Assembly (NCBI RefSeq): GCF_030867095.1
Contig: NC_081827.1
Span: forward strand, 26,040,001-26,104,000
DNA length: 64,000 nucleotides
Direction: 5' to 3'
DNA from: Alligator mississippiensis
Taxonomy: Eukaryota > Chordata > Crocodylia > Alligatoridae
The first letter of the stretch is position 1; each line of letters opens with the position of its first letter. The notes beneath the pieces were generated by a model. The model was not told where the DNA came from, did no database searches, and was given only the letters and a program-made list of their open reading frames with translations. Below are positions 12,301-22,508 of the stretch, in pieces. Position numbers and translations under genes: made by a program.

Positions 12301-13345
12301 CTTTCAGGCAGAGGGTCCTTTTGGTGGATTCAGTCCTAAACAGCTAACAAAATACATGTTTCCCCTGTCTGTATTTGAGTACTGTCAGGTCTTAGGTATA
12401 CTTAGTAAATAAAATGTAATATACATACATTAATACCATAAATTCATTGTTTGGGGGTTATTTCCCTAAATGTTACAATACCTCTGCCAGGTTTTTGGAA
12501 GTTAGTAACTGCATTATTCATTGAACAGAAAATTAAATGCAAGATAACTTGAAAAAGGTGATTTGCTTTCAGGCTTCTAGGGTTTTTTCTGCTTTTACTT
12601 TTCTTGTTTTGACTGTATAATTGAGGACTAAATGTATGAATGATCGTTCACCAGCAACTGGCACAGAACTTGGCACTGTCAGGGCTTCCAGCAAGGAGGT
12701 GAAGGTCTCCAGCCATAAGGAGTCTTCTGTTGTCAGTTGAAAGTAGCTAGATTTAAAGAAAGAACAACACGAGACCACATACTTAGCTCAAATTATTAAT
12801 GACAACATCCTGTGCCTGGGAATGACTGGTTTTCTTCAGGAGGTTATGTCTCTTCATATTCATCTATCTTTACTTGTTCTGCTATGCAAACAGGGAAAGG
12901 CATGCTGTCATGCTAATGGGTTTTGTTCTGTATTTTGTAATAGATCTAAGCTACTTTACAATAATCCCTGTCCCTCTTTACCCCTGCATGAATTCCCACC
13001 TCAACCTCTTTTGGGGGAGAGAAAAGTCACTGGAATTCCAGTGACCAGAAATCCTCTGTCTTTCCCTCCTACATGCCCAGAAGACTGGCTTAGATGTGGT
13101 CATAAAGTAGTCTCTTGCAGTTAACAAAGCAGCCAGGAATCCTGCAGTCTAGATAGGCCAATGAGCCGTGATACTATCACTTCTAAAAGGTGGACTGATA
13201 TACTGGAAACAGTCATTTTACCCACACCTCTGAACCTGCTGCAGTTTCAAGATGGGAGCTTTGTAGCTGAAGGGTAAGAAAACCCTAGTTGTAGAACAAA
13301 AAATCCAGTAACCTTCACTGGGCTAAATTCTCACAAGCTGTCAGT
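12301..13345. other. Non-coding, no feature recognised
   Basis: AT-rich, unique-looking. The 100-codon open frame at 12822-13124 lacks splice context and recognisable motifs. Confidence 0.5.
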
Positions 13346-13588
13346 GGGCATGTCTACATGTTAATTCATGCAGCATAATTACAGTGCATTAAATTAGTAC
13401 TTGTAATAATAGGTACTAACTTAATGTGCTGTAATTGGCGCTACTATGCAGTAGCGCTGATTCATGCTTTTTTGTGATGCTAATGTGCAGTAAATTAATT
13501 CTACTGTGCATTAAGCAGTTTTTGCCTGCCATGCTAATGCGCAGTAGAATAAGTCTCCTGCACATGTAGTGTCTCATGTAGATGCGCC
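13346..13588. mobile_element. MITE with GGGCATGTCTACATG-type ends
   Basis: A 243-bp element whose left end GGGCATGTCTACATG is matched, inverted and diverged, by CATGTAGATGCGCC at the right. The interior is filled with repeated 'taatgtgcagta/attaatgcacag' words that can fold back on each other. This type is common in reptiles. The target duplication is not clear, so the superfamily is left open (PIF/Harbinger-like is the guess). Confidence 0.6.
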
Positions 13589-13829
13589 TAGTAGATCTGT
13601 ATATTGAACCAATGAAGTTCAGTGGGAACTGTGCAAAATTAGCTAAAGCCAGAATTTTTATCCTTTGTGTGGAGCTTATTATGTGCTGAAGTTTGAGGAT
13701 TAACTGTAGATATATGTTCTTACATGTATTTATAATATTATAAATTATTATAAATCTTCTGCACTTTGGTAGCAGTTCCCACTCTAAGAACAGTTGGCAG
13801 ACATTAGCTGATCTTTACAAAATCATCAG

Positions 13830-13980
13830 AATGTGGGGAGGTGATGCCATAACCGTTTTAATGAGGAGGAAACTGAGACACAGAGTGGCTAAGAGACATG
13901 TCCAAACTCAAAAAGTAATTGGCAGAACCAGGACTCCAAATACTGTACTATGCTTCAGACCAGGCTCTCTTTCCTAACAT
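13830..13980 (-). repeat. Old MIR-like SINE copy, minus strand
   Basis: The + strand reads GAGGAGGAAACTGAGACACAGAGTG...AAGAGACATGTCCAAA...GGCAGAACCAGGACTCCAAA, the reverse complement of the MIR/CORE-SINE 3' half (the 'CTCAGTTTCCTCATCTGTAAAATG' region). Heavily diverged, as expected of an element that spread before the split of mammals and reptiles. Confidence 0.7.
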
Positions 13981-14186
13981 GGACAAACAATTTTAGCCCT
14001 TGCATTTTATGATCTGTCTGTTTCAAATGAAGCTAAGTCTTTGCCTTGAGTCAGTGACTGTGGTGTCAACTTGATCTTCAAAGTGCAAAATCAAGTCAAG
14101 TGCTTTTACTTTAAATCATGACAAATACCACATGAAGCAGAGATTGAGAGGCACCATATAAAGGATCCTGGGGAGATCCTATAAGG

Positions 14187-14424
14187 CAGGGGTTTTCAAC
14201 CTTTTTGGATCATTGTACCCTTGGTGACTGGATGCAGAGCAGTGTACGCCCAGCTGCCGAGCAGGGGAGAAGGTGAGGGTGGCACATAGCCAGACACAGA
14301 GCAGCACCTCCGTGGCAGCACGGAGTGCTGCATGGTGGCACTCCATCCCTGCCTGGCTGCGTGTACCCCCTAGGGCCTTCTCAGGTACCCCCAGGGGAAT
14401 GCGTACCCCTGTTGACAACCCCTG
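14187..14424. mobile_element. Non-autonomous hAT element with perfect 8-bp duplication
   Basis: Begins CAGGGGTTTTCAACC and ends GTTGACAACCCCTG, a clear inverted pair. Flanks are CTATAAGG at 14179-14186 and 14425-14432 (8 of 8). Internal text includes 'gtgtaccccctagg', typical of this reptile hAT family. No transposase. Confidence 0.93.
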
Positions 14425-14832
14425 CTATAAGGCATTACCTACAGTCAATTGCTAGCACACAAGGACAATCATTCTCAGGAGCTTTTGGTCTGAAAGAGTC
14501 ACATGCATAAAAACAGCTGAAGAGTGAGTGCTAACCACCATCTGGCTATAAGTGGCACCACATGATGTCAGGATGCCCAGCCTGAGTCTGCGCTGGTTCT
14601 GTACAGTCCCTGCAGGGGAATAAAAGATTTTGTCTGAGGCAGCAGGCATATTTAAATGCCTGAACAAGGCCCAGGAAGACAGAAGAATGCCAGCAGGAGC
14701 AGAGTCATTTAGCATTTTCTGTGTTCCAAGTGTTTCTGCACTTTAGAGGTCTCCTGGGATCTATGGCTCCTTATCAAAAGGGCAATAATAGTGAGATAGT
14801 TTGCTCCTAAAGATATAGGCCTTAAACTTCAA

Positions 14833-16564
14833 GGCTAGGGACAGACATTTTAAAAGCCCAAGCTTGAATTGATTGAATCTTTGCAGGTTAGTCTAACCTG
14901 CAGAGCTTGAACTGATTTGCAAGTGGATAGATGTACACTTTCAAATCAAGAAATCCAGGCACATGCCTGAAATGGCTCAGGCTAGAAGCCAGTGGGGTAC
15001 AAGCAGGAGCAGCCCTCCCTTCCATTCTACAGTGCTGAGCTGAGGGGGGGGCATGGCCAGGCCCTGGCAGAACACTATGATTAGGAAGGGGTTTAAACCC
15101 CAACTCTGGCTTGCATAGTCCCGAGATGGGGTGTTCCTGGAGGGGGAAACAGCCCTTGCCATGCTTTTCCTGACTCACTGCTTAAGGGGTGGGAGTGTTG
15201 CCAGACCCTGGCCCCCCCTCACTAGCACTGTGAGGCAAAAGGGGGACGACTGCTTGTGTAGAGTGCACACATCTGTTGATGCTACTGAGCTTTCAGTCTC
15301 CCGCTCCCTGCTTCTTCATATTGTCTGCAACAAACTGACAGACAAACCAGGCAGCAGGGAGCTGATAACACAAAGTTTATCAGCCCATCAAGAAAACAGA
15401 AGCATCTCTCATTAGTTCAAGCTCTTAAACAGCGTTTTTTCCAAGGAAGGAACAGAGGGACATTACCAGCTTACCTGCTGATTAGCTCCAAAAAGTCCTA
15501 AATCAGTGGTGGTCAGCAACCAGTAGGTCTCGATCCACTGATAGATCTTGGAGCCTCTTGAGGTAGATCTTGGAGCCTCTCGGAGTCGATCTGAGGCTGG
15601 GGTGGGGGGCTCAGTGCCCACGTACATGCACGTGCATGCTCCAGCCCAGCAGGTCAGTCCATGGAGGATGGAAGGTGCGGGGGCTAGATTGAGGCCCCCA
15701 CGGTGAGGGACAGTGCTGCAGAGGCAGGAGCAGGGGTAAGTTGAGTTGGGGCTCTGGTTGGGTGGCACTTACCTGCTGGGGAGGCGTGCCCCCAAATAAT
15801 TTTTTCTGACTCTGCCTCAATCTGTCACTTTCCTCCACACAGACTGACCTGCTTGGAGGGGGGGAAGAGGTGGTGGTGGCACACAATAGATCTTGGGTTG
15901 CTTTTAAATGCCAAAGGTGATCTCCTTCTTAAAAAGGTTGGAGACCACTGCCCTAAGTGGACACAATTTTGGCTGCCTTTGTCCCAGTGAAATTGGAGAC
16001 ACACAGACAGACAGCTCTCAGCATTAGCTAGCTTGGGGGTGGCATGACCATGACTAGATGCTGGCTAGGGTCTGTGCCCTGGGGTCTATACTGTGGGAGA
16101 GGGAAAGAAGGAAGGGAGGAGGGATCCCTGCTTGAGCAGCGAGCAGTTTGGGGGGGGGGGGGGCAGGGGAAAGCCAGAATGATGTTGCTGTGTCTGCAGT
16201 CGCCTACCCACTTCTCAGTCAGCTGGAGCAGTGATAGTGCTCGAGCTAGGGAGGAAAGGAGCGGGGCCAGCCCTGCTCTGGAGCAGACAGCCCAGCCCAG
16301 CCTAGCTCAAGGCTGAAAAGCATACTGGGGGATGCTGGGGGACTCTGGTTTAACTTAAACCAGGAAGGGATCTGAGACAGAAGTTGCATAAACTGATTTG
16401 ACCCAAATCAGTTAAGTCTGATACTACATTTGACAAGGTTTATCTTAAACCAGTTTCAGCCAGTTTGAAATTGGTTTATCTGCACTGAACTTATGTTTTG
16501 TTACAGGTTTAAACCAGTTTCTGATCACTTAAACCAGTTTACGTGTAACTTCTGTCCCTAGCCC
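14833..16564. mobile_element. 1.7-kb terminal-inverted-repeat element with nested hAT
   Basis: The left end GGCTAGGGACAGAC (14833) is mirrored by TCTGTCCCTAGCC at the right end (to 16563). Subterminal sequence is rich in 'aaaccagtttaaacc' words, which recur inverted on both sides, and a 10-bp-arm palindrome lies at 14882-14902. The flanks share CAA on both sides, a possible 3-bp duplication. No transposase frame is visible. A hAT element (15504-15950) is inserted inside, and a 14-base G run is at 16150-16163. Superfamily uncertain. Confidence 0.7.
15504..15950. mobile_element. hAT-like element nested in a larger transposon
   Basis: Starts CAGTGGTGGTCAGCAACC and ends GGTTGGAGACCACTG. Flanks TCCTAAAT (15496-15503) and CCCTAAGT (15951-15958) agree at 6 of 8. 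The interior has 'tagatcttggagcctct' repeated twice near 15540-15580. Its position inside the 14833-16564 element shows it arrived later. Confidence 0.8.
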
Positions 16565-17757
16565 AAGAGACAAGAATGTGTGGTTATGCAGGCCAGTAAT
16601 ACTTATTGCTCTGGGCAACTAACAATTGAGAGAAAAATAACCAATAGTCTGGTTTTTAATCTAACCAAAAATGGGCTTGCCTGGCATGTTTGGCTTCTGC
16701 CTTACTCTTAACTCTGTAAGAAAACTTAACTTATTTACTTTGGATTTCCACACCATTACTTTGTAGGTATCATAAAAAATGATGCATTCTGGGTCATGAA
16801 CAGTGAACTTGACATAAGCAGACTAAAAGGTCATATAGCAAATATTTTAACTTTAGGTCATGCTCATTTCTATGCACTGCATGTTAAGGGGAACATTCAT
16901 TAAATATTTGTGACATATTACTACTTAAGGCTAATATATCTTAAGTATGAATTCCCAAAAAGAGTTCCTAATAATACCATACAGCATATTCCAGATTAAA
17001 TTAAATCTAAACCTGAAAACTGTTAATTTCAAATGGATGTAGAGATTCAACTTAGAATACTGTGCACCACTAAAACAAGATATTAAACAATGACTGATAT
17101 TTTTAATATATCTAAAATCTTATTTGTCTGCATTTAAATAAGACACTTCTGTGTATCCAAGATAAGTTTGAACTGCATTTTTTATTTTGGTGTTTGATGG
17201 TATCTAGCTGCTGACTTACTATGAACTGCATGTAGCCCTCAAAGGGTTAACCTGCAATGCACAGTCTGTGCTGCTGCTGCCTAAGTCTCCAGGCTGCCTC
17301 TTCCTTTTCTGATTTCTGTTTCCTGGCCCTGGGAGTAGGGCTAAGGAAGCCCATGGTCAAAGGGCTTGGGAGATCTGGAGACCCCTTGTAGTATGGACAT
17401 GGTGCAGTGGGGGGGGCACATAATGTGGGGATGCTGGCAAAGGTGCAGTGAGGAGCAGCGTGGGGAAGACCTACATGGCCCCATGCAGCATGTGACAGTG
17501 CGTGCATAGCCCTAGCCACTCTGATGCCTTGGTTTATAAAACCTACTTGTAGATTTTACATGTTTTATGTATGGAAAGAATAATTCCTACACACAGCAGA
17601 AAATAAGCAAGACTTTTGTGTACAGTAGCAGGATGAAAGTCAAAGTGCATATTATTCTACATGCAAACTAAAAAGGGGTCTGAAATCGACTGCCATGTTG
17701 TAATGGGTGAGCAGGGAATGGAAAGAATTTGTATTTCAGGTGTTCAAAAGAAAACTA
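16565..17757. other. Non-coding, no feature recognised
   Basis: AT-rich from 16565 to 17230, then a 300-base GC-rich, CpG-poor block (17240-17520). No exon recognised. Confidence 0.5.
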
Positions 17758-17771
17758 ACACCAGGGGGCGC
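17758..17771 (+). promoter_or_regulatory. CTCF-like motif, plus orientation
   Basis: ACACCAGGGGGCGC matches the CTCF core consensus CCACCAGGGGGCGC at 13 of 14 positions by eye. It is followed 70 bases later by a weaker match in the opposite orientation. Confidence 0.6.
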
Positions 17772-17840
17772 CTGATGTCTCAAAGATCAAAATACTGCCT
17801 GATTTTAATATACGTTTTCTGTAGTACTGTGTCATAGTTC

Positions 17841-17854
17841 CAGTGCCACCTGGA
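17841..17854 (-). promoter_or_regulatory. Weaker CTCF-like motif, minus orientation
   Basis: The minus strand reads CCAGGTGGCACTG, matching the AGGTGGCA core of CTCF but not the preceding CCAC. It faces the stronger plus-strand motif at 17758. Confidence 0.35.
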
Positions 17855-18408
17855 AAACAGATGATACAGGTCAAAGGAGAAGAACACTGCTGGGTAAAAT
17901 TCCTTGGTCTCGCCTGCCTTAACTTCTGCTTCACGACTATATACCAAATTTGTAAGGATTGTTATTATTTATTGAAAAAACATCTGATCCTTTATTGAAA
18001 CTCCATCTTTCTTTTTCTTAATTGAAAAACTGCATTGTTTAGAGCAAAACTGCCATCCTTTTTTTTTTTTGAGAGGGGGTGAAATTGTGGAGAGAAACAG
18101 AAATATTTGAAAGACGTTTTTAAAAAAGAGTTAAAAAATAAATGGTGTCTGAGTAACATTTGGCCTGGCAGTTGTCCATGGTGTTGACTTTGGCAGATTG
18201 CTGCTTGGTTATAACAGAAACCACTTCCTCTGTAGCAACAGGCTTATCAACACTATTGTGCATTTCCTGGGGATGGGCTTTTAGGTATAATAATCCTGTG
18301 GGTAGAAGTTTGAGGCCACACAACATTGCCTGTGTGGAGCAGCCTGATTTTAACAAGACACATAAAGAAAGAAAAAAAGAAAGAAAGACTTTTGACTTTT
18401 AAGAGGCA

Positions 18409-18414
18409 TTTATT
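18409..18414 (-). terminator. Polyadenylation signal AATAAA (minus strand)
   Basis: AATAAA on the minus strand (in CCTGGAATAAATGCC), with a T-rich stretch about 20-50 bases downstream that could serve as the downstream element. Confidence 0.45.
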
Positions 18415-18573
18415 CCAGGGAGGGTGACGAATCGGGGCCAGTAAAGAGCATGTACAGGTTGGCCCGAATATCTGGGCCTCATGGACAAGGCGTGGGCTCA
18501 TGGCCTGCAAGGCCTGCCCATACCCTCTAGACTAAAAAACAACACACAAAAAACCCACAACGAACAAAAGGAC

Positions 18574-18589
18574 TATTTACATATTTACA
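18574..18589 (-). promoter_or_regulatory. Two tandem Pumilio-binding sites
   Basis: The minus strand reads TGTAAATA twice with no gap. UGUANAUA is the binding site of PUM proteins, which repress mRNAs from the 3' UTR. The site lies 160 bases upstream of the AATAAA, in line with a 3' UTR. Confidence 0.5.
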
Positions 18590-18918
18590 GCTCCGGACAC
18601 CTCTGGGGGCCTCAGGGCATCAGGGGTCGGCCCGCATGAACAAAGAAAGAAGGAAAGAGCCCCGCTTCTCCCCGCCTCCCCCTCCCCTGTGCCACGGGTG
18701 CTCTGGGGAATTTTCTCGGGCATATTTAGTTCAGAAGAAGTGAATCAGGGTATTTTTCTTCCTCCCCTGCCTCTGGGAATGCTGACAGCTCCACTGAGTA
18801 ACAGGGAAGGAGAGCAGGCTTTGGTGAAAGTTTGTTTCTGAGGGCTTCTCTCCAGCTGCAGATGACTCACCCTAAGAGAGCCCTTTTCAAGAAGATTTAA
18901 AGGGACCTGCCACCTGGG

Positions 18919-18941
18919 TTTATTTTATTTTATTTTATTTT
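18919..18941. repeat. TTTTA pentanucleotide microsatellite
   Basis: About four to five copies of TTTTA in a row; a simple repeat. Confidence 0.8.
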
Positions 18942-19700
18942 AAATATCTGATTTCAGGCCACTTGAAACATTTCATGTAGAACCTTTTTCCTGGTACAGC
19001 CTGACATGCTCAGAGCCCCGTGTTTACAGAGCGATGGGGTGGAGCAGGCGCACCAAATGTGCTGGAGCTTGTTTTTCTTCAGCAGCAGCAGCCTCCATCC
19101 TAAGGCAAAGCTCCTCATACTCCAGCCTCCCGGGGATATGTGGAGGAATCATGATCATGAGAATATAGCGCCCTGCCTTCCTGACAGGCTCTCATTGCTC
19201 CCCAGGCTCATGAAGGACGCTGAGGAGGGAAGAAAGGAACTTTCCAAGTACTCGCCCTGCTCGGTGCTCTGAGGAAGGAAGGCTTCTGTTGCTTCCAGGT
19301 TGGCACAGGCGTCAGCAGCTCGTTGCTGCTTCCTCAGTTTCTGTTGCTCATCCCGGGGCTATCGAGAAGCACACAGGTTTTTTCCAGGTCCCACTGCTTC
19401 CTGGCCCTGCGTAAGAACCCAAGGAATGATGAAGAGGGCGCTTTGTTTCCCAGCTCCATTCAGATGGCTTGTGAATAAAGAGGGTTCCCTCAGTGGTCGC
19501 TGCTTCTTGCTGCTGCCTCGCTCTGTGTTGGTAGCCTGGAAAGAGAGACTGCCCAGGGAATCCAAACTCAGAAACAGCAGCAAAGCTTCTGCTAGGTTAG
19601 CGGTAAACAGGGGGTTGGTAAGAGCGTGCCACCAAGCTCCCTTTGAGCAGTGCATGAGGGTGAAGTCATTCTGCTAGTACAGGACATGAGACAGGAAGTG

Positions 19701-20770
19701 CAATCAAGCTTCAAAGAGAACATTGAAACTGGCAAACGTGCAAAATGAACCCGCGAGAAAGAACAGAAACACAGCTTGCTTTACTACCTCCTTCCAGTTT
19801 TAGTCATCTCTAGTGTCCCTTGTAACATTATGACCAATAACGGTAAGCCCACAGATAATATTGGCCCCCTAAAGTATTCAAATAGCAGTATGATTTTTCC
19901 AGTCTGCCTTTGACTGCTCGTGTCTTCCACGCCATACAACTTGGATTCAACATTCTGTGAGTAGCTTCGTGGTCTAGCTAAGGGAAATGAGGATCTGCAC
20001 ACATGTTGATTTTTCATGAATATATTTATTGATTGCTGTGAGGCCAGGTGGCCATTTGTGGTCCTGGTGAAACTGTCTCTCTCTATTGATTAAATTGACT
20101 CCCTGAATTAATTTCCTTTTAAGAGTTCAGTGTCTAGGAAATGTACAGTTTCTGGGCTTTGTGGTGACCAGCTTGAGGAGGAACTGAACTTGGGGAGGAC
20201 AGACACATATTTTGATTCACTTTGTTATTGCCAACGGGGGCTAGATTTGACTGGAAACCTCAAAGTGAGGTGTTTCACATCCCATTACTCCACCCCTGAG
20301 CCCTCCAATCTCTCCAAACATAAACTTCATGTTCTAAATAAATGTTTGGCCTCTTCCTAGCAGAACATCAGGTAGGCTAGTATTTTAAATAATTTGGGGA
20401 AGTGTGGAGCTTCTGTACCGAATGATTTTAACTGTGACACTGAGACAAGATATTATATTTGCCTACTATCATTTCCATGCTATACGGAACTGGATAGAGG
20501 TAGGAGGGCATTTGTAGCCGTGCCCTCCTTACTGCAGCCCTACCAGTCCTCAAGGAATCAGGGGGTCACCTGCCAAAATTTTCTATATAGTGTTGATGGA
20601 GGGCTTCTCACCATTCCTCATTGATTATGCATGACTTCATTCTTCCCTAGACCACTACCCATGTCCTGGCATGTTTGTCTCCTCCCATAGAAGGAAGGAT
20701 TCACCCCCCTGAATCACCCACCGCAAAGGTGCACAGAGTCTTTGTTGTCAGGGGAGCTTTTGAGCAGTGG
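19701..20770. other. Non-coding; one plus-strand AATAAA
   Basis: No exon recognised. AATAAA at 20337-20342 (plus strand) has no supporting gene structure upstream. Confidence 0.45.
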
Positions 20771-20776
20771 GCTTTG

Positions 20777-21002
20777 GAGTCTGCCTACACACAGTCTACA
20801 TTGGTTGAACTAAAATAAGTTACTTAATGGGTTTAGTATCATTGCAACCCTTTTGGTAGACTCTTGTAAACACTTACAGCTGGCTTATGCTGATCTACCT
20901 ACATTTTGTAAGTTACAGTGGTTTGCACTAGTTGTACTAAATTAATGTTAAAATCAGATTTTAGTTAAACCAGTATAAGCTTTCTAAGTGGACAAAGGCC
21001 AC
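20777..21002. mobile_element. Possible MITE fragment
   Basis: Left part CTGCCTACACACAGTCTACA and right part CCAGTATAAGCTTTCTAAGTGGACAAAGG resemble the ends of a common reptile MITE (GTGTAGACAAGG-type). The inverted repeats are diverged and the duplication is unclear. Confidence 0.35.
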
Positions 21003-21856
21003 AGAGTTAACAACCTAGTAAGACAAATGGGCCATTTATATTATGGCTAAAGCTGTTGATTGAGGCACACATTGCTGCATTTGCTGTACTTCATCCACAG
21101 TTTTTATTGGCTCTATAGTAAAAAAAAAAACAACAACCCAAAAATGATATCATGTATCTAATATTGTGTATAATTTCCTTAATGATGTGCTGCTTCACAG
21201 GAGCTTTGTTTAAACATGCCACTAGCTATAAGTCAAGTAAAAACTTAAATGGGAAAATATAAAAATGAGGTAATAAAATGCAATCAGATGTTACTGTTAT
21301 TCACAACAGGCTCTCAGCCCATGAACTTAATACCCACAGATCCTGTCTAGAGTTTGAAAAATACTGTAATAAAATTAGTCTTTAAACTCAGACTCCTTGT
21401 GATTCAGCATAATAATCAGATCTTTAAATTGTGAAGGATACTGAAGAGTAGAAATCAAAATTATGTCATGTTAAGTGTAGGAAACATGATACAACAATCA
21501 CCTAAACTTTTGAAGTTCTGATATGGTTAAAGTATTGCAAACAGATCAGTATATTTTATGAAGCAAATATAATGTGATGTTAATTTTAAGGTAAACCTTT
21601 CAACAGGCTTCCATGTGAAATGATAAGTGGAATCATTATTGTTCACAAAACTTCCTAGCACCAAATGGGATACAATAATCTTAGAAAAAATAATTGTATG
21701 ACTGTTCTACAATTCCAGTTAAAAGGCCTGACTTCCCTAGCTTCTAATTTATACCAATCTAAATAAGAGAAGAGTCTAGAATTAATTATTTTTTATATGT
21801 TTAGAGACAGGTAGTTAAACATATTAGTGAGGCAGAAAGGATGGGAAGATGACACC
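21003..21856. other. AT-rich non-coding sequence
   Basis: Nothing recognised beyond short A runs (21121-21130). Confidence 0.5.
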
Positions 21857-21859
21857 TTA

Positions 21860-22505
21860 GACCCCCTCTACACATGCATGGCAGGAAGCCTGATTGTGGG
21901 ACTGTGTATTAGATCCCATCCCACCTTATTGCATCAGCAAGAAGCAAGCTGCTGCAGTTCAGAGCCTCCACAGCAGAGGGGCTTCCAGTTGCCAGGGTAT
22001 CCCCTGCACTCACTCCAGGGGCTGGGGGATTGCAGCTGCCACAATCTCCCAAACTCAGGGGTGTGTGGAACCCATGGGGCTGGGGAATTGTGGCTGCTGA
22101 TCTCCCAGGCTCAGGGGTGCATAAAACCCCCATGGCTAAAGGATCACAGCTGCTGTGATCTGCCTCTGCCCGGAGCACCTCCCAGAGCAGCTATGCTGCC
22201 CAGCTGCCAGGACTCAGCTGGGTCCCAGCACCCAGTGTCCACAGCTGCAGGACTCTTGGCAGAATGGGCAGCTGCTGAGGCTGGGAGTCCCTTCAGTTGC
22301 AGGACTCCCAGCCTCGGCTAGGCATAGTGCATCCCTGTGGCTAGGAGCGCCATTAGCTCCCAGCCACAGAGGAGACACAGCTACATGTGCAAATTAAAAC
22401 TTAATAGCAACCAGCTATAAAGTTAGTACACATTTTCAAGGTCTAACTTTAGAGCTGGTTGGAGCTTTTTATGGCGTTATAGATACTTTGCACATGTAGC
22501 TGGTC
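21860..22505. mobile_element. PIF/Harbinger-like non-autonomous element
   Basis: About 646 bp. The ends GACCCCCTCTACACATGC and GCACATGTAGCTGGTC are inverted relatives, and both are flanked by TTA (21857-21859, 22506-22508), the 3-bp target duplication typical of PIF/Harbinger. The interior is GC-rich with tandem-like copies of 'ctggggattgtggctgctgatctccca' text at 22020-22160. The 164-codon open frame over it is fortuitous. Confidence 0.55.
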
Positions 22506-22508
22506 TTA

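Larger units (their letters stand above)
18385..19700 (-). other. Candidate 3' UTR or end of an unidentified minus-strand transcript
   Basis: On the minus strand a GC-richer block (19700 to 18600) leads into a short AT-rich tail with two abutting Pumilio sites (18574-18589), then AATAAA at 18409-18414, followed by a T/C-rich downstream element (18360-18392). This is the layout of a Pol II 3' end. A TAAAA pentamer array at 18919-18941 lies inside. I could not find a stop codon joined to a recognisable reading frame. The frames of 98 (minus) and 125 (plus) codons near 19300-19680 match nothing I know. A processed pseudogene or long non-coding RNA is equally possible. Confidence 0.4.

Noticed and set aside
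19300..19677. 125-codon plus-strand frame and 98-codon minus-strand frame
   Set aside because: No recognisable domain, no splice context, and the two overlap. Treated as part of a possible 3' UTR or non-coding RNA.
20337..20342. Plus-strand AATAAA as a gene end
   Set aside because: No upstream exon or GT-rich downstream element that sets it apart from chance AATAAA in AT-rich DNA.
21827..22321. 164-codon plus-strand frame
   Set aside because: Lies inside a transposon-like element and its repeats; shadow of GC-rich repeat units.
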